From contig CAIKTR010000047.1 of assembly GCA_903830425.1 (NCBI GenBank), positions 1 to 45,017 on the forward strand: a stretch of DNA of 45,017 bases. The letters are read 5' to 3'. Origin of the DNA: an uncultured Opitutia bacterium (lineage in GTDB: Bacteria; Verrucomicrobiota; Verrucomicrobiia; Opitutales; Opitutaceae). Every line of letters starts with the position of its first letter. The first letter of the stretch is position 1. This document shows positions 18,189 through 26,659 of this stretch, one piece after another. Below the pieces are notes generated by a model that saw nothing but the letters and a program-made list of their open reading frames with translations, searched no databases and was not told where the DNA came from. The position numbers and the translations under genes are program-made.

Positions 18189-20397
18189 CGCGCCGGCGCC
18201 GCAGCGTCCGCACCGCCTGCCGGGCCCGCCGAAAGACCGCCGACGGCTCCGGCCAGGTCGCCCGGGCCCCGAACCGCAGCCGCTGGAGGTCCGCCCACAC
18301 GCCGGCCTCGTCCGCCCCCCGCGCCCCGCTCTCCGCGATCCGGCGCAGCCAGCCCGCCGCCGCCGCCCGCACCGGGTCCAGCCGCCTCCCCGGCGACCCG
18401 CGGCCCAGGTCCCGCCACCACCCGCGGCCGTACTCCCGCCAGGCCCACCCCGCGGCCGCGATCCCCGCCGCGACCGCCAGCAGCTTCGCCACCCGCCGCC
18501 CGTCCCAGGGTTCCGCCAGCCAGGCCCGGGCCTGCTCCACCGTCTCGGCCAGCAGCGCCCGCAGCTGGCGGCCGGTGTTCTCCGTCGCCTGCTTGACCGC
18601 CCGCAGCGTCTCCACCTGGGTCCGCTGGTCGAAGTTGACGATCCGGCGGTACCAAAACACGCGCAGGCTGTCGAACCGCGCCGACCAGCTGCGGTCCGTC
18701 CGCCGCGCCAGCGCCGCCTCCCCGCGGACGGTTTCGGCCGGGGCGTTCCCGGCGCCCACGGTCGGATCCGCCCGGCGCCACACCCCCGCCGCGCGGTCGA
18801 AGATCTCGCACCAGGCGTGGGCGTCGGAATTGCGCAGCGTGTAATTGTTCGAGTACGCGTTCCACGTGCCGCCCTTGAAGCCCGTGACCACCCGCGCCGG
18901 GAATCCCGCCGTCCGCGCCAGCAGCACGAACGAGCCCGCGAACAGCTCGCAGTGCCCGCCTTCGCTCGAGTCCAGCCAGCGCACCAGCAGGTCGCCCGGC
19001 CCGGGTGCAATCTGGGGCCGGAGGGAATAGGCGTGCCGCTGGCCCAGCCAGCGGTTCGCCCGCCGGGTGAACTCGGCCGCCGGCAGGTCCGCGCCCCCCG
19101 TGATCGCCTGCACCAGGCGCTGCAGGTGCACCCGGTCCGCCTCCCCCACGCCCAACCGCAGCAGCCGGGCCGGGACCGGCACCAGGCCGGGCCTCGCTCC
19201 CGGGCGCAACGCCGCGACCAGCTTGGCATCCGGCATCGTGTCCCCCGCGTCCATGCCCTCCACGCGATAGGCCGTCATCGCCATCGGCTCGTCCCGCAGC
19301 GCCACCAGGCCCAGCTCCGCCCCCAGCCGGTAATTCTGGATCTCCGTGAACCGCAGCTGCGCAAACGTTCCCAGCAGCGGCAGGTAGCGGCTGATCCCCG
19401 ACTCCAGGTAAAAGGTCCAGAACACCGGCGCGCCCGGGGCCGCCGGCGGCGTCCCCACCACGGCGTGCACCGCCGTGCCGGTCCGCTCGCGGGTGAAGCT
19501 GGCCAGGCGCAGCGCCGGCGAGAGCCGGAACGATCCGTCGCGATACTCGTCCAGCACCAGCATCCGCCAGTACGGCGTCGCCGGCAGCTGCGAGCGATCG
19601 GTCACGTCCACGCTCACCGCCACGCTGGTGTCCTGCTGGATCTCCGTCACCTCGCCAAACTGGATCGACTCGGTGAAGCCCGACCGCGCCTTCTTCGCGG
19701 CGAAGCGCTCGAAGAACAGGCTGTTCTCCAGCTGGAACCGCGGGATCGCCAGAAACAGCAGCGCCGAGATCCCGACCACCCCGAGGAACAGCGCCACCCC
19801 GAGCACAACGATCCGCCCGTCGGTCACCGCCCGCACCCGGGCCAGCAGCTGGCCCCAGCGCACGTCCACCCAGCGCGGCCGGGCCTCCGCCCCGGCCGGC
19901 GGCCCGCCCGCCTCCGCCGTCTCCACCAGGGTGATGACCAGCAGGAACGCCAGCGCGCAGGCGGTGAACACCAGGATTTGCGCCGCAAAGACGAGCGACA
20001 CCGTCAGGACGCCCGCCACCACGATGAGGAACAGGCCGAGCACGATCACCTGCAGGTCGTCGCGCTTCTTCCGGTAGCTCGTGCCGCGGTAGAGGAGCAG
20101 CAGGATGTCCAGCCGCACGATCGCCGGCAGCACCTCGCCGGTCACCCACAGGTCGCCGAGGAAAAACAGCACGACCGCGGGAAACACCAGCCGGTGCATC
20201 CCCGCCGGCACCCGCGCCGGCCACTCCGGCCGCGCCAGCGCCGCCAGCACGCCCGCCGTCGCGAGCCCCATCAGCACCCACGCGTCGAACTCCAGGTAAA
20301 ACACGGTCCACACCGACAGCAGCACGAGCACGCCGCCGAGCAGCCACTTGAGCTGGTGCAGCTCGTCGAGGCTAAGCTGTGGCCGTTTTTTCGCCAT
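18175..20397 (-). CDS. TgpA-like membrane protein with DUF3488 and transglutaminase domain
   Basis: A 740-residue protein. About six to seven N-terminal membrane helices (DUF3488, about 15-220) are followed by a large extracytoplasmic region with a transglutaminase-like core. The triad is visible as Cys483 (GHCELFAGSFVLLAR), His527 (DAHAWCEIFD) and Asp544 (RRADPTVG). Another membrane helix is near 600-615, followed by an Arg-rich DUF4129-like tail. Homologues act in the periplasm on unknown substrates. The ATG at 20397 overlaps the DUF58 gene by 26 bases, indicating translational coupling. The set moxR-DUF58-transglutaminase is a widely conserved operon, placed here back-to-back with the cell-elongation genes. 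Confidence 0.92.
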   Translation of the reverse strand: MAKKRPQLSLDELHQLKWLLGGVLVLLSVWTVFYLEFDAWVLMGLATAGVLAALARPEWPARVPAGMHRLVFPAVVLFFLGDLWVTGEVLPAIVRLDILLLLYRGTSYRKKRDDLQVIVLGLFLIVVAGVLTVSLVFAAQILVFTACALAFLLVITLVETAEAGGPPAGAEARPRWVDVRWGQLLARVRAVTDGRIVVLGVALFLGVVGISALLFLAIPRFQLENSLFFERFAAKKARSGFTESIQFGEVTEIQQDTSVAVSVDVTDRSQLPATPYWRMLVLDEYRDGSFRLSPALRLASFTRERTGTAVHAVVGTPPAAPGAPVFWTFYLESGISRYLPLLGTFAQLRFTEIQNYRLGAELGLVALRDEPMAMTAYRVEGMDAGDTMPDAKLVAALRPGARPGLVPVPARLLRLGVGEADRVHLQRLVQAITGGADLPAAEFTRRANRWLGQRHAYSLRPQIAPGPGDLLVRWLDSSEGGHCELFAGSFVLLARTAGFPARVVTGFKGGTWNAYSNNYTLRNSDAHAWCEIFDRAAGVWRRADPTVGAGNAPAETVRGEAALARRTDRSWSARFDSLRVFWYRRIVNFDQRTQVETLRAVKQATENTGRQLRALLAETVEQARAWLAEPWDGRRVAKLLAVAAGIAAAGWAWREYGRGWWRDLGRGSPGRRLDPVRAAAAGWLRRIAESGARGADEAGVWADLQRLRFGARATWPEPSAVFRRARQAVRTLRRRRATRA

Positions 20398-21622
20398 TGA
20401 GGTAGGCCGCCACGCCCCGCGCGCCATCCGGCGCGAAGGTCAGCAGGTTGCGGTGGCTGGCGGGGCGGGCCGTGGCGCCCAGCGGGTGGGACGGCTCCCC
20501 GCCCCCGGCGGCGCCCGCCCTGGGCTGCACGACCGCCAGCCGGTCGAGGAACTGCTCCAGGTCCCGCACGTGCCGGATCGGCACCGGGGTTTCCTCGTCC
20601 AGCCCGGCGGAACCCAGTTGCCCGGCGCGAAACAAGTCCTCGGCCAGGGTCGCCCCCAAGCTCACCAGCAGCTCGAACTGCTCCGGCCGCGGCCAGAGCG
20701 CCGCATCCGTGCACAGCCACAGCGAAAAACTCTCCGCGCTTTCGGCGGCAAACTGCCGGACGAGGAGCGTCCGCGACCGCGCGCTGGCCTTCCAGTGGAT
20801 CAGCCGGTGGGAGTCCCCGCTGGCATAGCGCCGGAGCGCCTGCAGGTCCCCGCCGCTGCCGGCGACGGAGGTCTGCTCCCCGCCGGCCCGGCGCCGCTCG
20901 GCCGCGACCGGATGCCGGTGGTACGCCACCGCGGCCGGCCAGACCACGAGTTCCTCCTGCACGTCGATGCTCAGGGTCTTCCGCAGGAACCCGAAGGGGA
21001 AGAGCGAGCCGATGCCCGTCAGCGCCACGGTCAGCCGGCCGCGGTGGGCCGGCCGGAAGGTCCAGTCCAGCCGCGCGGTGCCGAGCGGATCGAGCCGCTC
21101 GCGCAGGAACAGCTGGCCGCGCACCTCGGCCGCCGCCGCCTGGGCCAGCACCGCCCGGACATCCAGGCCCCGACCGGTGAGCGTCGACTCCGCCACCGCC
21201 GGCGGTGTCTGGCCGGTGAAGCGCGCCCCCAGGTCGAACCACAGGCCGTAGGTCGGCAGGAAGGTCTTGCGGTTGTGGAGCGCCAGCCCGATCGCGGCCG
21301 CCTGTCCGGCGCGCAGCGGCGGCGCCAGTTCCAGGCGCCAGGTGACCCCGTGGAAATTGAGCCACGACAGCGTGCCGCTCAGGATCAGGCAGGCCAGCAG
21401 GAGGGAGAGCGTGATGAAGAGGATGTTGTTGGCGGAATTGTACGCCGCCGTGCCGATGCCGAGGGCGAGCACCATCAGCAGCACGCCGGACACGGTGGGC
21501 ACGATCCGTTGCCCGCGCCGCGGGAACACCAGCGCCCAGAGCAGCGCGTTCCAGGTGAACTGGCGGCGCGCGCGGGGCGCCGCGGCTCCCGTCCAGGGCA
21601 GGCTGGTTCCGATCGCGCTCAT
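20372..21622 (-). CDS. DUF58 domain protein with two membrane helices
   Basis: A 416-residue protein with two N-terminal membrane helices (about 42-60 and 66-85), an extended beta-rich middle section and the DUF58 domain. Its hallmark is ASGDSHRLIHWKASARSRTLLVRQF (about 266-290, listed here in two parts: the SGDSHRLIHWKASAR motif and the LLVRQF strand). DUF58 proteins have a vWA-like fold and are thought to work with MoxR AAA ATPases; the precise task is unknown. It is the middle gene of the operon, 40 bases after moxR, and its end overlaps the transglutaminase-like gene. The leader lacks a Shine-Dalgarno sequence. Confidence 0.92.
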   Translation of the reverse strand: MSAIGTSLPWTGAAAPRARRQFTWNALLWALVFPRRGQRIVPTVSGVLLMVLALGIGTAAYNSANNILFITLSLLLACLILSGTLSWLNFHGVTWRLELAPPLRAGQAAAIGLALHNRKTFLPTYGLWFDLGARFTGQTPPAVAESTLTGRGLDVRAVLAQAAAAEVRGQLFLRERLDPLGTARLDWTFRPAHRGRLTVALTGIGSLFPFGFLRKTLSIDVQEELVVWPAAVAYHRHPVAAERRRAGGEQTSVAGSGGDLQALRRYASGDSHRLIHWKASARSRTLLVRQFAAESAESFSLWLCTDAALWPRPEQFELLVSLGATLAEDLFRAGQLGSAGLDEETPVPIRHVRDLEQFLDRLAVVQPRAGAAGGGEPSHPLGATARPASHRNLLTFAPDGARGVAAYLNGEKTATA

Positions 21623-21662
21623 GCTGGCACCGGGGCCCGCCGGAGGGGCTCCGGCCGGGCCC

Positions 21663-22634
21663 TCACCGGGGCAGCGGCAGCGCCGCCAGGATCCGCTTGA
21701 GCACCCCGGCCACCACGCGGCGCTCCTCGAGCGCGTCGCTGGTCTGGCGGGCCAGCACCAGCCGGTGCGCCAGGATCGGCGTCACCAGCTCCACCACGTC
21801 GTCCGGCAGCACAAAATCCCGACCCTGCAGGAGCGCCCGCGCCTGCGCCGCCGTGCGCAGCGCCAGGCCGCCGCGCACGCTCGCGCCCGCCTTGAACTCC
21901 GCCTCCGTCCGGGTCGCCGTCACCAGCCGCAGGATGTAGTCGAGCACGCTGTCCTCGACGTAGACCTGCGCCGTCAGCCCCTGAAACTGCAGCACCTGGG
22001 CCCGCGTGACCACCGGCGTGAGCGCGATGGCATCGTAGCTCGTGCGCGCGATCCGCAGGATGTCGAGCTCGTCCGCCGGCTGCGGATAGCCCATCTGCAG
22101 CCGCATGAGGAAGCGGTCCATCTGGCTCTCCGGCAGCGGGAACGTCCCCTCGTAGTCCACCGGGTTCTGGGTCGCGAACACCATGAACGGCGCGCCCACC
22201 GCATGCGCCACGCCGTCCACCGTCACCCGCGCCCGGTCCATGACCTCGAGCAGCGCGGACTGCGTCTTCGGCGTGGCGCGGTTGATCTCGTCCGCCAGCA
22301 CGACGCTCGCGAACACCGGGCCCGGCTTGAACACAAACTCCCGCGCGGTCTCGTCGTAGATCGCCACGCCCGTGACGTCGCCCGGCAGGAGGTCGCTGGT
22401 GAATTGGATGCGCGAAAACGCGCAGTCCATCGAGCGGGCGAGCGCGTAGGCCAGCGTCGTCTTGCCCACGCCCGGCAGGTCCTCGATCAGCAGGTGGCCC
22501 CCGGCAATCAGGCAGACCAGCACGTGCTCGATGACGTCGTCCTTGCCCTTGATCGAGGTCTTCATGCTGGCCCGGAGTCGGTCCAGCGCGCCCTTGGCCT
22601 CGGACACCTGGTTCATTAGCAGGAAATTGCTCAT
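21663..22634 (-). CDS. moxR: MoxR-family AAA+ ATPase
   Basis: A 323-residue cytoplasmic AAA+ ATPase. The Walker A is LPGVGKTT (53-60), the Walker [11 protein letters not shown] (111-120), sensor 1 FATQNP (153-158), and the family motif [14 protein letters not shown] follows, with a C-terminal lid domain. MoxR proteins are believed to act as chaperones that assemble or remodel a partner complex, typically the DUF58/vWA proteins encoded beside them. It is the first gene of the three-gene operon. A TTGACG (minus strand, 22670-22665) lies 31 bases upstream of the start as a possible -35 element with a short leader. Confidence 0.95.
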   Translation of the reverse strand: MSNFLLMNQVSEAKGALDRLRASMKTSIKGKDDVIEHVLVCLIAGGHLLIEDLPGVGKTTLAYALARSMDCAFSRIQFTSDLLPGDVTGVAIYDETAREFVFKPGPVFASVVLADEINRATPKTQSALLEVMDRARVTVDGVAHAVGAPFMVFATQNPVDYEGTFPLPESQMDRFLMRLQMGYPQPADELDILRIARTSYDAIALTPVVTRAQVLQFQGLTAQVYVEDSVLDYILRLVTATRTEAEFKAGASVRGGLALRTAAQARALLQGRDFVLPDDVVELVTPILAHRLVLARQTSDALEERRVVAGVLKRILAALPLPR

Positions 22635-22744
22635 GAACCGCGAAGATGCTCAGACCGCCCGCGGCGTCAATCTAGGCCGTGCGGACCACTGCCGGCGGGG
22701 CGGACGTCCGGAACGCCCCCTCCGGAAGCCGCCGCGACCGGGTC

Positions 22745-23575
22745 CTACGGCTGCTCCCGCACCTTGATGAGCGCCGAGAAGTCCTCGTCGCCCAGGCCCC
22801 GGGCCTCGGCGACCCGGAGCGCCTCGCGCACCGCGCCCAGCACGGGGAAGACGCCCCCCGCCGCGGTGTGCTCCGCCAGGCGCAGGTCCTTGTGCATGTG
22901 CTTGACCGAAAACTGCGGCGCAAAGTCCCCGGCCTTGAGCTTGGGCTCCTTCAGCTTGGTGAGCCCGGAGTAGCCCGCGTTCTTGCCCAGCGCCGCAAAG
23001 AACACCTCGTCCGTCACGCCCGCGCGGCGGCACAGCACCAGCGCCTCGCTCAGCGCCTCCATCTGCGCGGCCAGGTTGAGGTTCATCGCCAGCTTCAGGG
23101 TGCAGGCCTGCTCGTTCGTGCCGATCTGGAAGCGGTGGGCCGAGACCAGCGCCAGCAGCGGCTCCAGCTCCGCCACGAGCCCGGCGTCGCCGCCGAGATA
23201 GAAGATCGTCTGCCGCTGCTCGGCCGCCGGCCGGCTGCCGGTGAACGGCGCCGCCAGGTAGCGCACCCCGCGCGCGGCCACCTGGGCGGCAAATCGCGCG
23301 CTGCTCTCGGCGTCGATCGTGCTCGACTGCACCACGACCTGGCCCGGGCGCAGCCGGGGCAGGAGGCGCGCCAGCACGTCGGCCACCGCGGCCGGGTCGG
23401 CGACGACCAGCTGGAGGACGTCCGCGGCGTCCGCGACCGCCTCGGGGGTCGGCCGCCACTGCGGGAAGTCCGGCTGCGCCGTGCGATTCCACGCGCCGGC
23501 CAGCACCCCCGCCGCGTGGTAATGCCGCGCCCACACCGAGCCGATGATCCCCAGTCCTAGCACGCCGATTTTCAT
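22745..23575 (-). CDS. NAD(P)-dependent oxidoreductase, 3-hydroxyisobutyrate dehydrogenase family
   Basis: A 276-residue soluble enzyme of the beta-hydroxyacid dehydrogenase superfamily. The N-terminal Rossmann domain has GLGIIG (7-12). The substrate-site strand is SSTID (84-88). The third region reads APFTGSRPA where DAPVSGG is usual. The catalytic Lys is Lys161 in TLKLAMNL, and the helical C-terminal domain ends normally. The oxidised substrate cannot be told; the changed substrate loop argues against a classical 3-hydroxyisobutyrate or tartronate enzyme, and glyoxylate/succinic-semialdehyde reductases are alternatives. The start at 23575 is chosen because the Rossmann strand MKIGVLGLG begins there. 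It lies 77 bases downstream of the phosphorylase gene on the same strand. Confidence 0.88.
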   Translation of the reverse strand: MKIGVLGLGIIGSVWARHYHAAGVLAGAWNRTAQPDFPQWRPTPEAVADAADVLQLVVADPAAVADVLARLLPRLRPGQVVVQSSTIDAESSARFAAQVAARGVRYLAAPFTGSRPAAEQRQTIFYLGGDAGLVAELEPLLALVSAHRFQIGTNEQACTLKLAMNLNLAAQMEALSEALVLCRRAGVTDEVFFAALGKNAGYSGLTKLKEPKLKAGDFAPQFSVKHMHKDLRLAEHTAAGGVFPVLGAVREALRVAEARGLGDEDFSALIKVREQP

Positions 23576-23652
23576 GGTGCCCCAGTCACCACGAAGCGCC
23601 CGCCGGACGCGAAGGAAATTTTCCCGCGCGGGTCCGGGCGTCCGCATCCGGC

Positions 23653-24351
23653 TCAGGCGAGGATTGCCAGCAGCCGGGTGAACAGCCGGTTGACCTTGGC
23701 CTGGTTGTCCCGCACGAGCGCCTGGAACTTCGCGAAGTCGATCTCGGTGCCTTCGAGCCCGTTGGCGTAGTTGTCGATCAGCGCGAGGCTGTTGTAGCGC
23801 AGGCCGGCCTCGGTGCAGAGGTCGGCCTCATGCGCCGCCGTCATGCCGATCACGTCGCCCCAGTGCCGCACGATCCGGATCTCGGCCTTCGTCTCAAACC
23901 GCGGCCCCCGCATCTGCACGTAGGTCTTGCCCGGGTGGAGGACGAACTCCGGCGCCAGCTGCGCGACCAGGCGCGGGATGAGGTTGTTGGCGATGCCGGG
24001 CGCCCCGCCCTTCAGCTCCGTGTCGTAAAAGGTTGCCGGCCCCTGCTGCAGGCCCACGTAGTCGCTGCACGAGACCAGCGTCCCGGGCGGCAGGTCCGGC
24101 TGGAGCGAGCCCACCGAGTTGAGCGAGAGCACGTCCTGGAACCCCAGGTCGGCGAGGGCGCGGATGTTGGCGCGGTAGTTGATCGCGTGCGGCGGCAGGG
24201 GGAAGGCATAACCGTGCCGGTTGATCAGCGCGAAGTCGCCCTGGGCCTTGTACGTCACCGGCCCGTACGCGGTCTCGATCGTCCGGACCGCCCAGGACGC
24301 GAACAGCGTGGAATTGACGATGCTGGTGCCGCTGAGGAAGGCGATTTTCAC
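23653..24351 (-). CDS. MTAP/PNP-family nucleoside phosphorylase
   Basis: A 232-residue enzyme of the type-I purine nucleoside phosphorylase fold, closest to the methylthioadenosine phosphorylase subgroup. Motifs: PPHAINYRANI (54-64), the LSLNSVGSL phosphate/ribose strand, MRGPRFET (147-154), and DVIGMTAAHEADLC (166-179) with Met170 contacting the nucleoside. At the base-specificity loop it reads IDNYANG (192-198) where MTAP has TDYDCW. Asn in place of the key Asp suggests a 6-oxopurine substrate (inosine, guanosine or methylthioinosine) over adenine nucleosides; this is an inference. The start is a GTG (24351), as the upstream codons look like non-coding leader. Divergent from the esterase gene across 208 bases. 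Confidence 0.88.
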   Translation of the reverse strand: MKIAFLSGTSIVNSTLFASWAVRTIETAYGPVTYKAQGDFALINRHGYAFPLPPHAINYRANIRALADLGFQDVLSLNSVGSLQPDLPPGTLVSCSDYVGLQQGPATFYDTELKGGAPGIANNLIPRLVAQLAPEFVLHPGKTYVQMRGPRFETKAEIRIVRHWGDVIGMTAAHEADLCTEAGLRYNSLALIDNYANGLEGTEIDFAKFQALVRDNQAKVNRLFTRLLAILA

Positions 24352-24559
24352 GGGGGGAGGGAGGGTTGGGGAAGGGCCGCCCGCCGGCTTTCGCCCGGGC
24401 GGGGTGGAACTCGGAGCATTGCGAGTGGTCCGCCCGATTCCGCAATCTGAAATTCTCGCGCCCCGGCCCATCCGCAACCTTGCGTCCGGCCGGTTTTCCC
24501 TCCGAATTCCCCGCACGCCCCGCACCCACGACCCTTCGCCCACCCCATCCTTCCCGCCC

Positions 24560-25525
24560 ATGCCCCTCGTCGACAAACCGCTCTCCGAACTCAAGCAATA
24601 CCAGGGCCTGAATCCCCGGCCGGCCGATTTCGACGCCTACTGGGCGGCGGCGCTTCAGGAACTGGACGCGACCGATCCCAAGCCGGAGCTCGTGCCCTCC
24701 CAGGAGATCACTCCGCGGCACAGCGAGGCCTTTGACCTGTGGTTCACCGGCGTGGGCGGCGCCCGCATCTACGCCAAGTATGTCCGCCCGAAGCGGCCCG
24801 CCGGCAAAAGCCCCGCCGTGCTCCAGTTTCACGGCTACACCGGCCACAGCGGTGATTTCTCCGGCCGCCTCGCCTGGTCGGGCGAGGGGTTCTGCGCCGC
24901 CGCGCTCGACTGCCGCGGCCAGGGCGGTCGCTCCGAGGACACCGGCGGCGTCAAGGGCACGACCTACCGCGGCCAGATCATCCGCGGCCTCTCCGACCCC
25001 GATCCGCGCAAGCTGCTGTTCCGCCAGATCTTCCTCGACACCGCGCAGCTCGCGCGCGTCGTGATGAGTTTTCCCGAGGTGGACGCCGCCCGCGTCGGCG
25101 CGATGGGCGGCTCGCAAGGCGGCGCCCTCACCCTCGCCTGCGCCGCACTGGAGCCGCGCATCAAGCGCGCCGCGCCGATCTTCCCCTTCCTCTGCGACTA
25201 CCAGCGGGTCTGGGAAATGGACCTCGCCAAGGACGCCTACGAGGAACTGCGCACCTGGTTCCGCCAGTTCGACCCGCTGCACGCCCGCGAGCGCGAGGTC
25301 TTCACCCGGCTCGGCTACATTGACTGCCAGTACCTCGCCCCGCGCATCAAGGCCGAGGTCCTGATGTACACCGGCCTGATGGACACCATCTGCCCGCCCA
25401 GCTCCCAGTTCGCCGCCTACAACAAGATCACCGCCAAGAAGGACATGGTGCTCTATCCCGACTACGGTCACGAGGGGCTCCCGGGCGAAAGCGACCGGAC
25501 CTTCAACTTCATGCTCGGCCTGTAA
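24560..25525 (+). CDS. CE7-family acetyl esterase (acetylxylan esterase / cephalosporin-C deacetylase)
   Basis: A 321-residue alpha/beta hydrolase. The catalytic triad is Ser185 in GGSQGG, Asp275 in GLMDTICPP and His304 in YGHEGLPG, almost exactly the spacing known for CE7 enzymes. The family motifs RGQGG (DCRGQGGRSED) and the oxyanion tyrosine (HGYTGHSGD) are present. It removes acetyl groups from xylo-oligosaccharides and related small substrates. There is no signal peptide, so it is cytoplasmic and would act on imported oligosaccharides. The ATG at 24560 is preceded by a C-rich leader. The upstream in-frame extension is open but runs through the neighbouring gene's leader and is rejected. 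Confidence 0.94.
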   Translation: MPLVDKPLSELKQYQGLNPRPADFDAYWAAALQELDATDPKPELVPSQEITPRHSEAFDLWFTGVGGARIYAKYVRPKRPAGKSPAVLQFHGYTGHSGDFSGRLAWSGEGFCAAALDCRGQGGRSEDTGGVKGTTYRGQIIRGLSDPDPRKLLFRQIFLDTAQLARVVMSFPEVDAARVGAMGGSQGGALTLACAALEPRIKRAAPIFPFLCDYQRVWEMDLAKDAYEELRTWFRQFDPLHAREREVFTRLGYIDCQYLAPRIKAEVLMYTGLMDTICPPSSQFAAYNKITAKKDMVLYPDYGHEGLPGESDRTFNFMLGL

Positions 25526-25570
25526 CCCTGCGGGGGCGCCGCCCGGCCCACCCCACCCGACGCTGCTATT

Positions 25571-25822
25571 ATGGAATCCACCCCCAATCCCAAGACCATG
25601 GCCGAGTATTACATCCGCGGCCTGACGGAGGGATTTGTCACCGCCGCCGAGGTCATCCGCTGGGCCGACGAGATCATCGTCGCCGCCCCCAAGACCGAGG
25701 ACTGGATGCTCGACATCTCCACGGCGGGGGCGGAGGACCGGATGGCGGTCCTGCACCACCTGCATGCCGTGCAGGGCGAGGTCGACCCCGCCGCCCTCGC
25801 CGCATTGCTGGCGAAGCAGTAG
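25571..25822 (+). CDS. Small hypothetical protein
   Basis: An 83-residue acidic protein that I do not recognise. It is predicted helical, with no signal peptide or membrane segment. A second Met at residue 10 (25598) is an alternative start, right before AEYYIRGLTEGF. The composition (GFVTAAEVIRWADEII, ALAALLAK) and codon use look like a real gene, and it fits neatly between its neighbours, 45 bases after the esterase. A weak hairpin with a short T run follows immediately. It may be cotranscribed with the esterase gene. Confidence 0.6.
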   Translation: MESTPNPKTMAEYYIRGLTEGFVTAAEVIRWADEIIVAAPKTEDWMLDISTAGAEDRMAVLHHLHAVQGEVDPAALAALLAKQ

Positions 25823-25843
25823 CCCGCCCGGCCGGCGGGGTTT
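25823..25843 (+). terminator. Weak hairpin terminator candidate
   Basis: Stem CCCGCC/GGCGGG (25823-25828 with 25834-25839), a five-base loop, then GTTT. It starts directly after the stop of the 83-residue gene. The T run is only three bases. Confidence 0.4.
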
Positions 25844-25898
25844 CCTGAATTCCCGGGATTGCAGGGAACTCCGGCGCGGCCAACATGCACTCATCGTC

Positions 25899-26525
25899 AT
25901 GCCCCGCCCCCTCCGCCTGCCCCTGTTGACGGCCTTGATCCTGCTCGGAGCGGGCTTGGCCAGCCGCGCCAGCGCCGCCGAGCTTGCATCGGTGCGGCCG
26001 CCCGCGGCGGAGCCCGGCGCGCTCCCCGAGCCGGCCCGGCCGGCCAAGCCCCGGCGGGAACGGGTCATGTCGGACGACCTCGCCGCCACCCTTGCTGTCG
26101 GCATGCCCCGCTACAGCCCGCCCAAGCCGGTGGAGAAAAAACTGGCGGAGGAGCCGGCCGACGCCCGCGAGGCGGAAAAGCCGAAGAACGGCATCATCCG
26201 GCTGCCCGACTATGTCGTGCGCGAGCAACTCCCCACGGTGTTCAAGGAAAGGGAGCTCGCGACGCCCAGCGGCAAGGCCGACCTCGGCATGCAGCGCTAC
26301 GCGGGTCTGAAATTCGGCCCCTTCTCAAGCTGGAACCGCCCGATCGCCCTCGCCATGTATCAGGAGCAGGAGCGGCTCGACAGCATGTCCGAGCTCGCCG
26401 ACGACGCCCGGACCGCCCGTCGCGCGGGCGACAAGGCCACCGCCGACTTTATCTCGAAGCAGAGCCAGGAAACCTATCTGCGGCGGGGCGACTTCAACCA
26501 GAGCTACGGCCTGGGCCCGAAATAA
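25899..26525 (+). CDS. Exported protein of unknown function
   Basis: A 208-residue protein with a clear signal peptide (residues 1-27; MPRPLRLPLLTALILLGAGL, cleavage near SAA). A Pro/Ala/Glu-rich segment (30-95) leads to a conserved-looking stretch IIRLPDYVVREQLP. The LPxYVVRE motif is one I associate from memory with Opitutaceae secreted proteins. The C-terminal half is charged and helical (AMYQEQERLDSMSEL, TARRAGDKATADF) and ends SYGLGPK. No enzyme motif is visible. The start is fixed by the signal peptide; the frame is open further upstream but carries only low-complexity Ser/Pro/Arg translation. The function is unknown. Confidence 0.7.
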   Translation: MPRPLRLPLLTALILLGAGLASRASAAELASVRPPAAEPGALPEPARPAKPRRERVMSDDLAATLAVGMPRYSPPKPVEKKLAEEPADAREAEKPKNGIIRLPDYVVREQLPTVFKERELATPSGKADLGMQRYAGLKFGPFSSWNRPIALAMYQEQERLDSMSELADDARTARRAGDKATADFISKQSQETYLRRGDFNQSYGLGPK

Positions 26526-26528
26526 GTC

Positions 26529-26560
26529 CGGCGCCCCGGCCGCGCCCGGGCGGGGCGCCG
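26529..26560. terminator. Strong GC hairpin before birA
   Basis: A 10-bp perfect stem (26529-26538 with 26551-26560) closes a 12-base loop, starting 3 bases after the stop codon of the exported protein gene. There is no T run, so it is a possible Rho-type or 3'-end hairpin. Confidence 0.4.
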
Positions 26561-26595
26561 CCGCTGCCCCGGAGGGCGCGGCGGGCAGAAATTGC

Positions 26596-26610
26596 GCAAA
26601 TGACATTTGC
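26596..26610. promoter_or_regulatory. 15-base palindrome upstream of birA
   Basis: GCAAATG-A-CATTTGC is a perfect inverted repeat in an AT-rich pocket, 49 bases before the birA ATG. Because BirA carries a helix-turn-helix, this is a candidate operator, although it does not match the classical BirA box (TTGTAAAC type). An alternative in-frame ATG of birA lies inside it at 26600. Confidence 0.4.
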
Positions 26611-26659
26611 CCAGCCTGCGGGGACGCTCTCTAGTTTCAGTCGCGGCCGCGCCGCCCCC

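Noticed and set aside
14805-19229. A 1474-codon open frame on the minus strand across mreC, mreD, mrdA and the transglutaminase-like gene
   Set aside because: Low-complexity Arg/Gly/Ala sequence without motifs; the genes in the other frames are firmly identified.
22681-22744. Inverted repeats (GGGGCG/CGCCCC at 22697-22702 and 22714-22719, with GGACGTCC inside) after the oxidoreductase gene as a terminator
   Set aside because: No T run on the minus strand and the stem is short; in this GC range such repeats are expected by chance.
23604-23644. CGGACGC/GCGTCCG inverted repeat with an inner CCCGCGCGGG between the phosphorylase and oxidoreductase genes
   Set aside because: No T tract, long loop; could be an intercistronic hairpin but evidence is too weak to list as a feature.
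24221-24559. Longer form of the esterase starting inside the phosphorylase gene
   Set aside because: CE7 enzymes are about 320 residues and the ATG at 24560 gives exactly that; the extension overlaps the divergent gene's start.
24352-24559. Search for a riboswitch or other RNA in the 208-base divergent gap
   Set aside because: Only GC-rich inverted repeats (CCGCCCG/CGGGCGG at 24377-24383 and 24396-24402) and a distant ATTGCG/CGCAAT pair were seen; no known riboswitch core was recognised.
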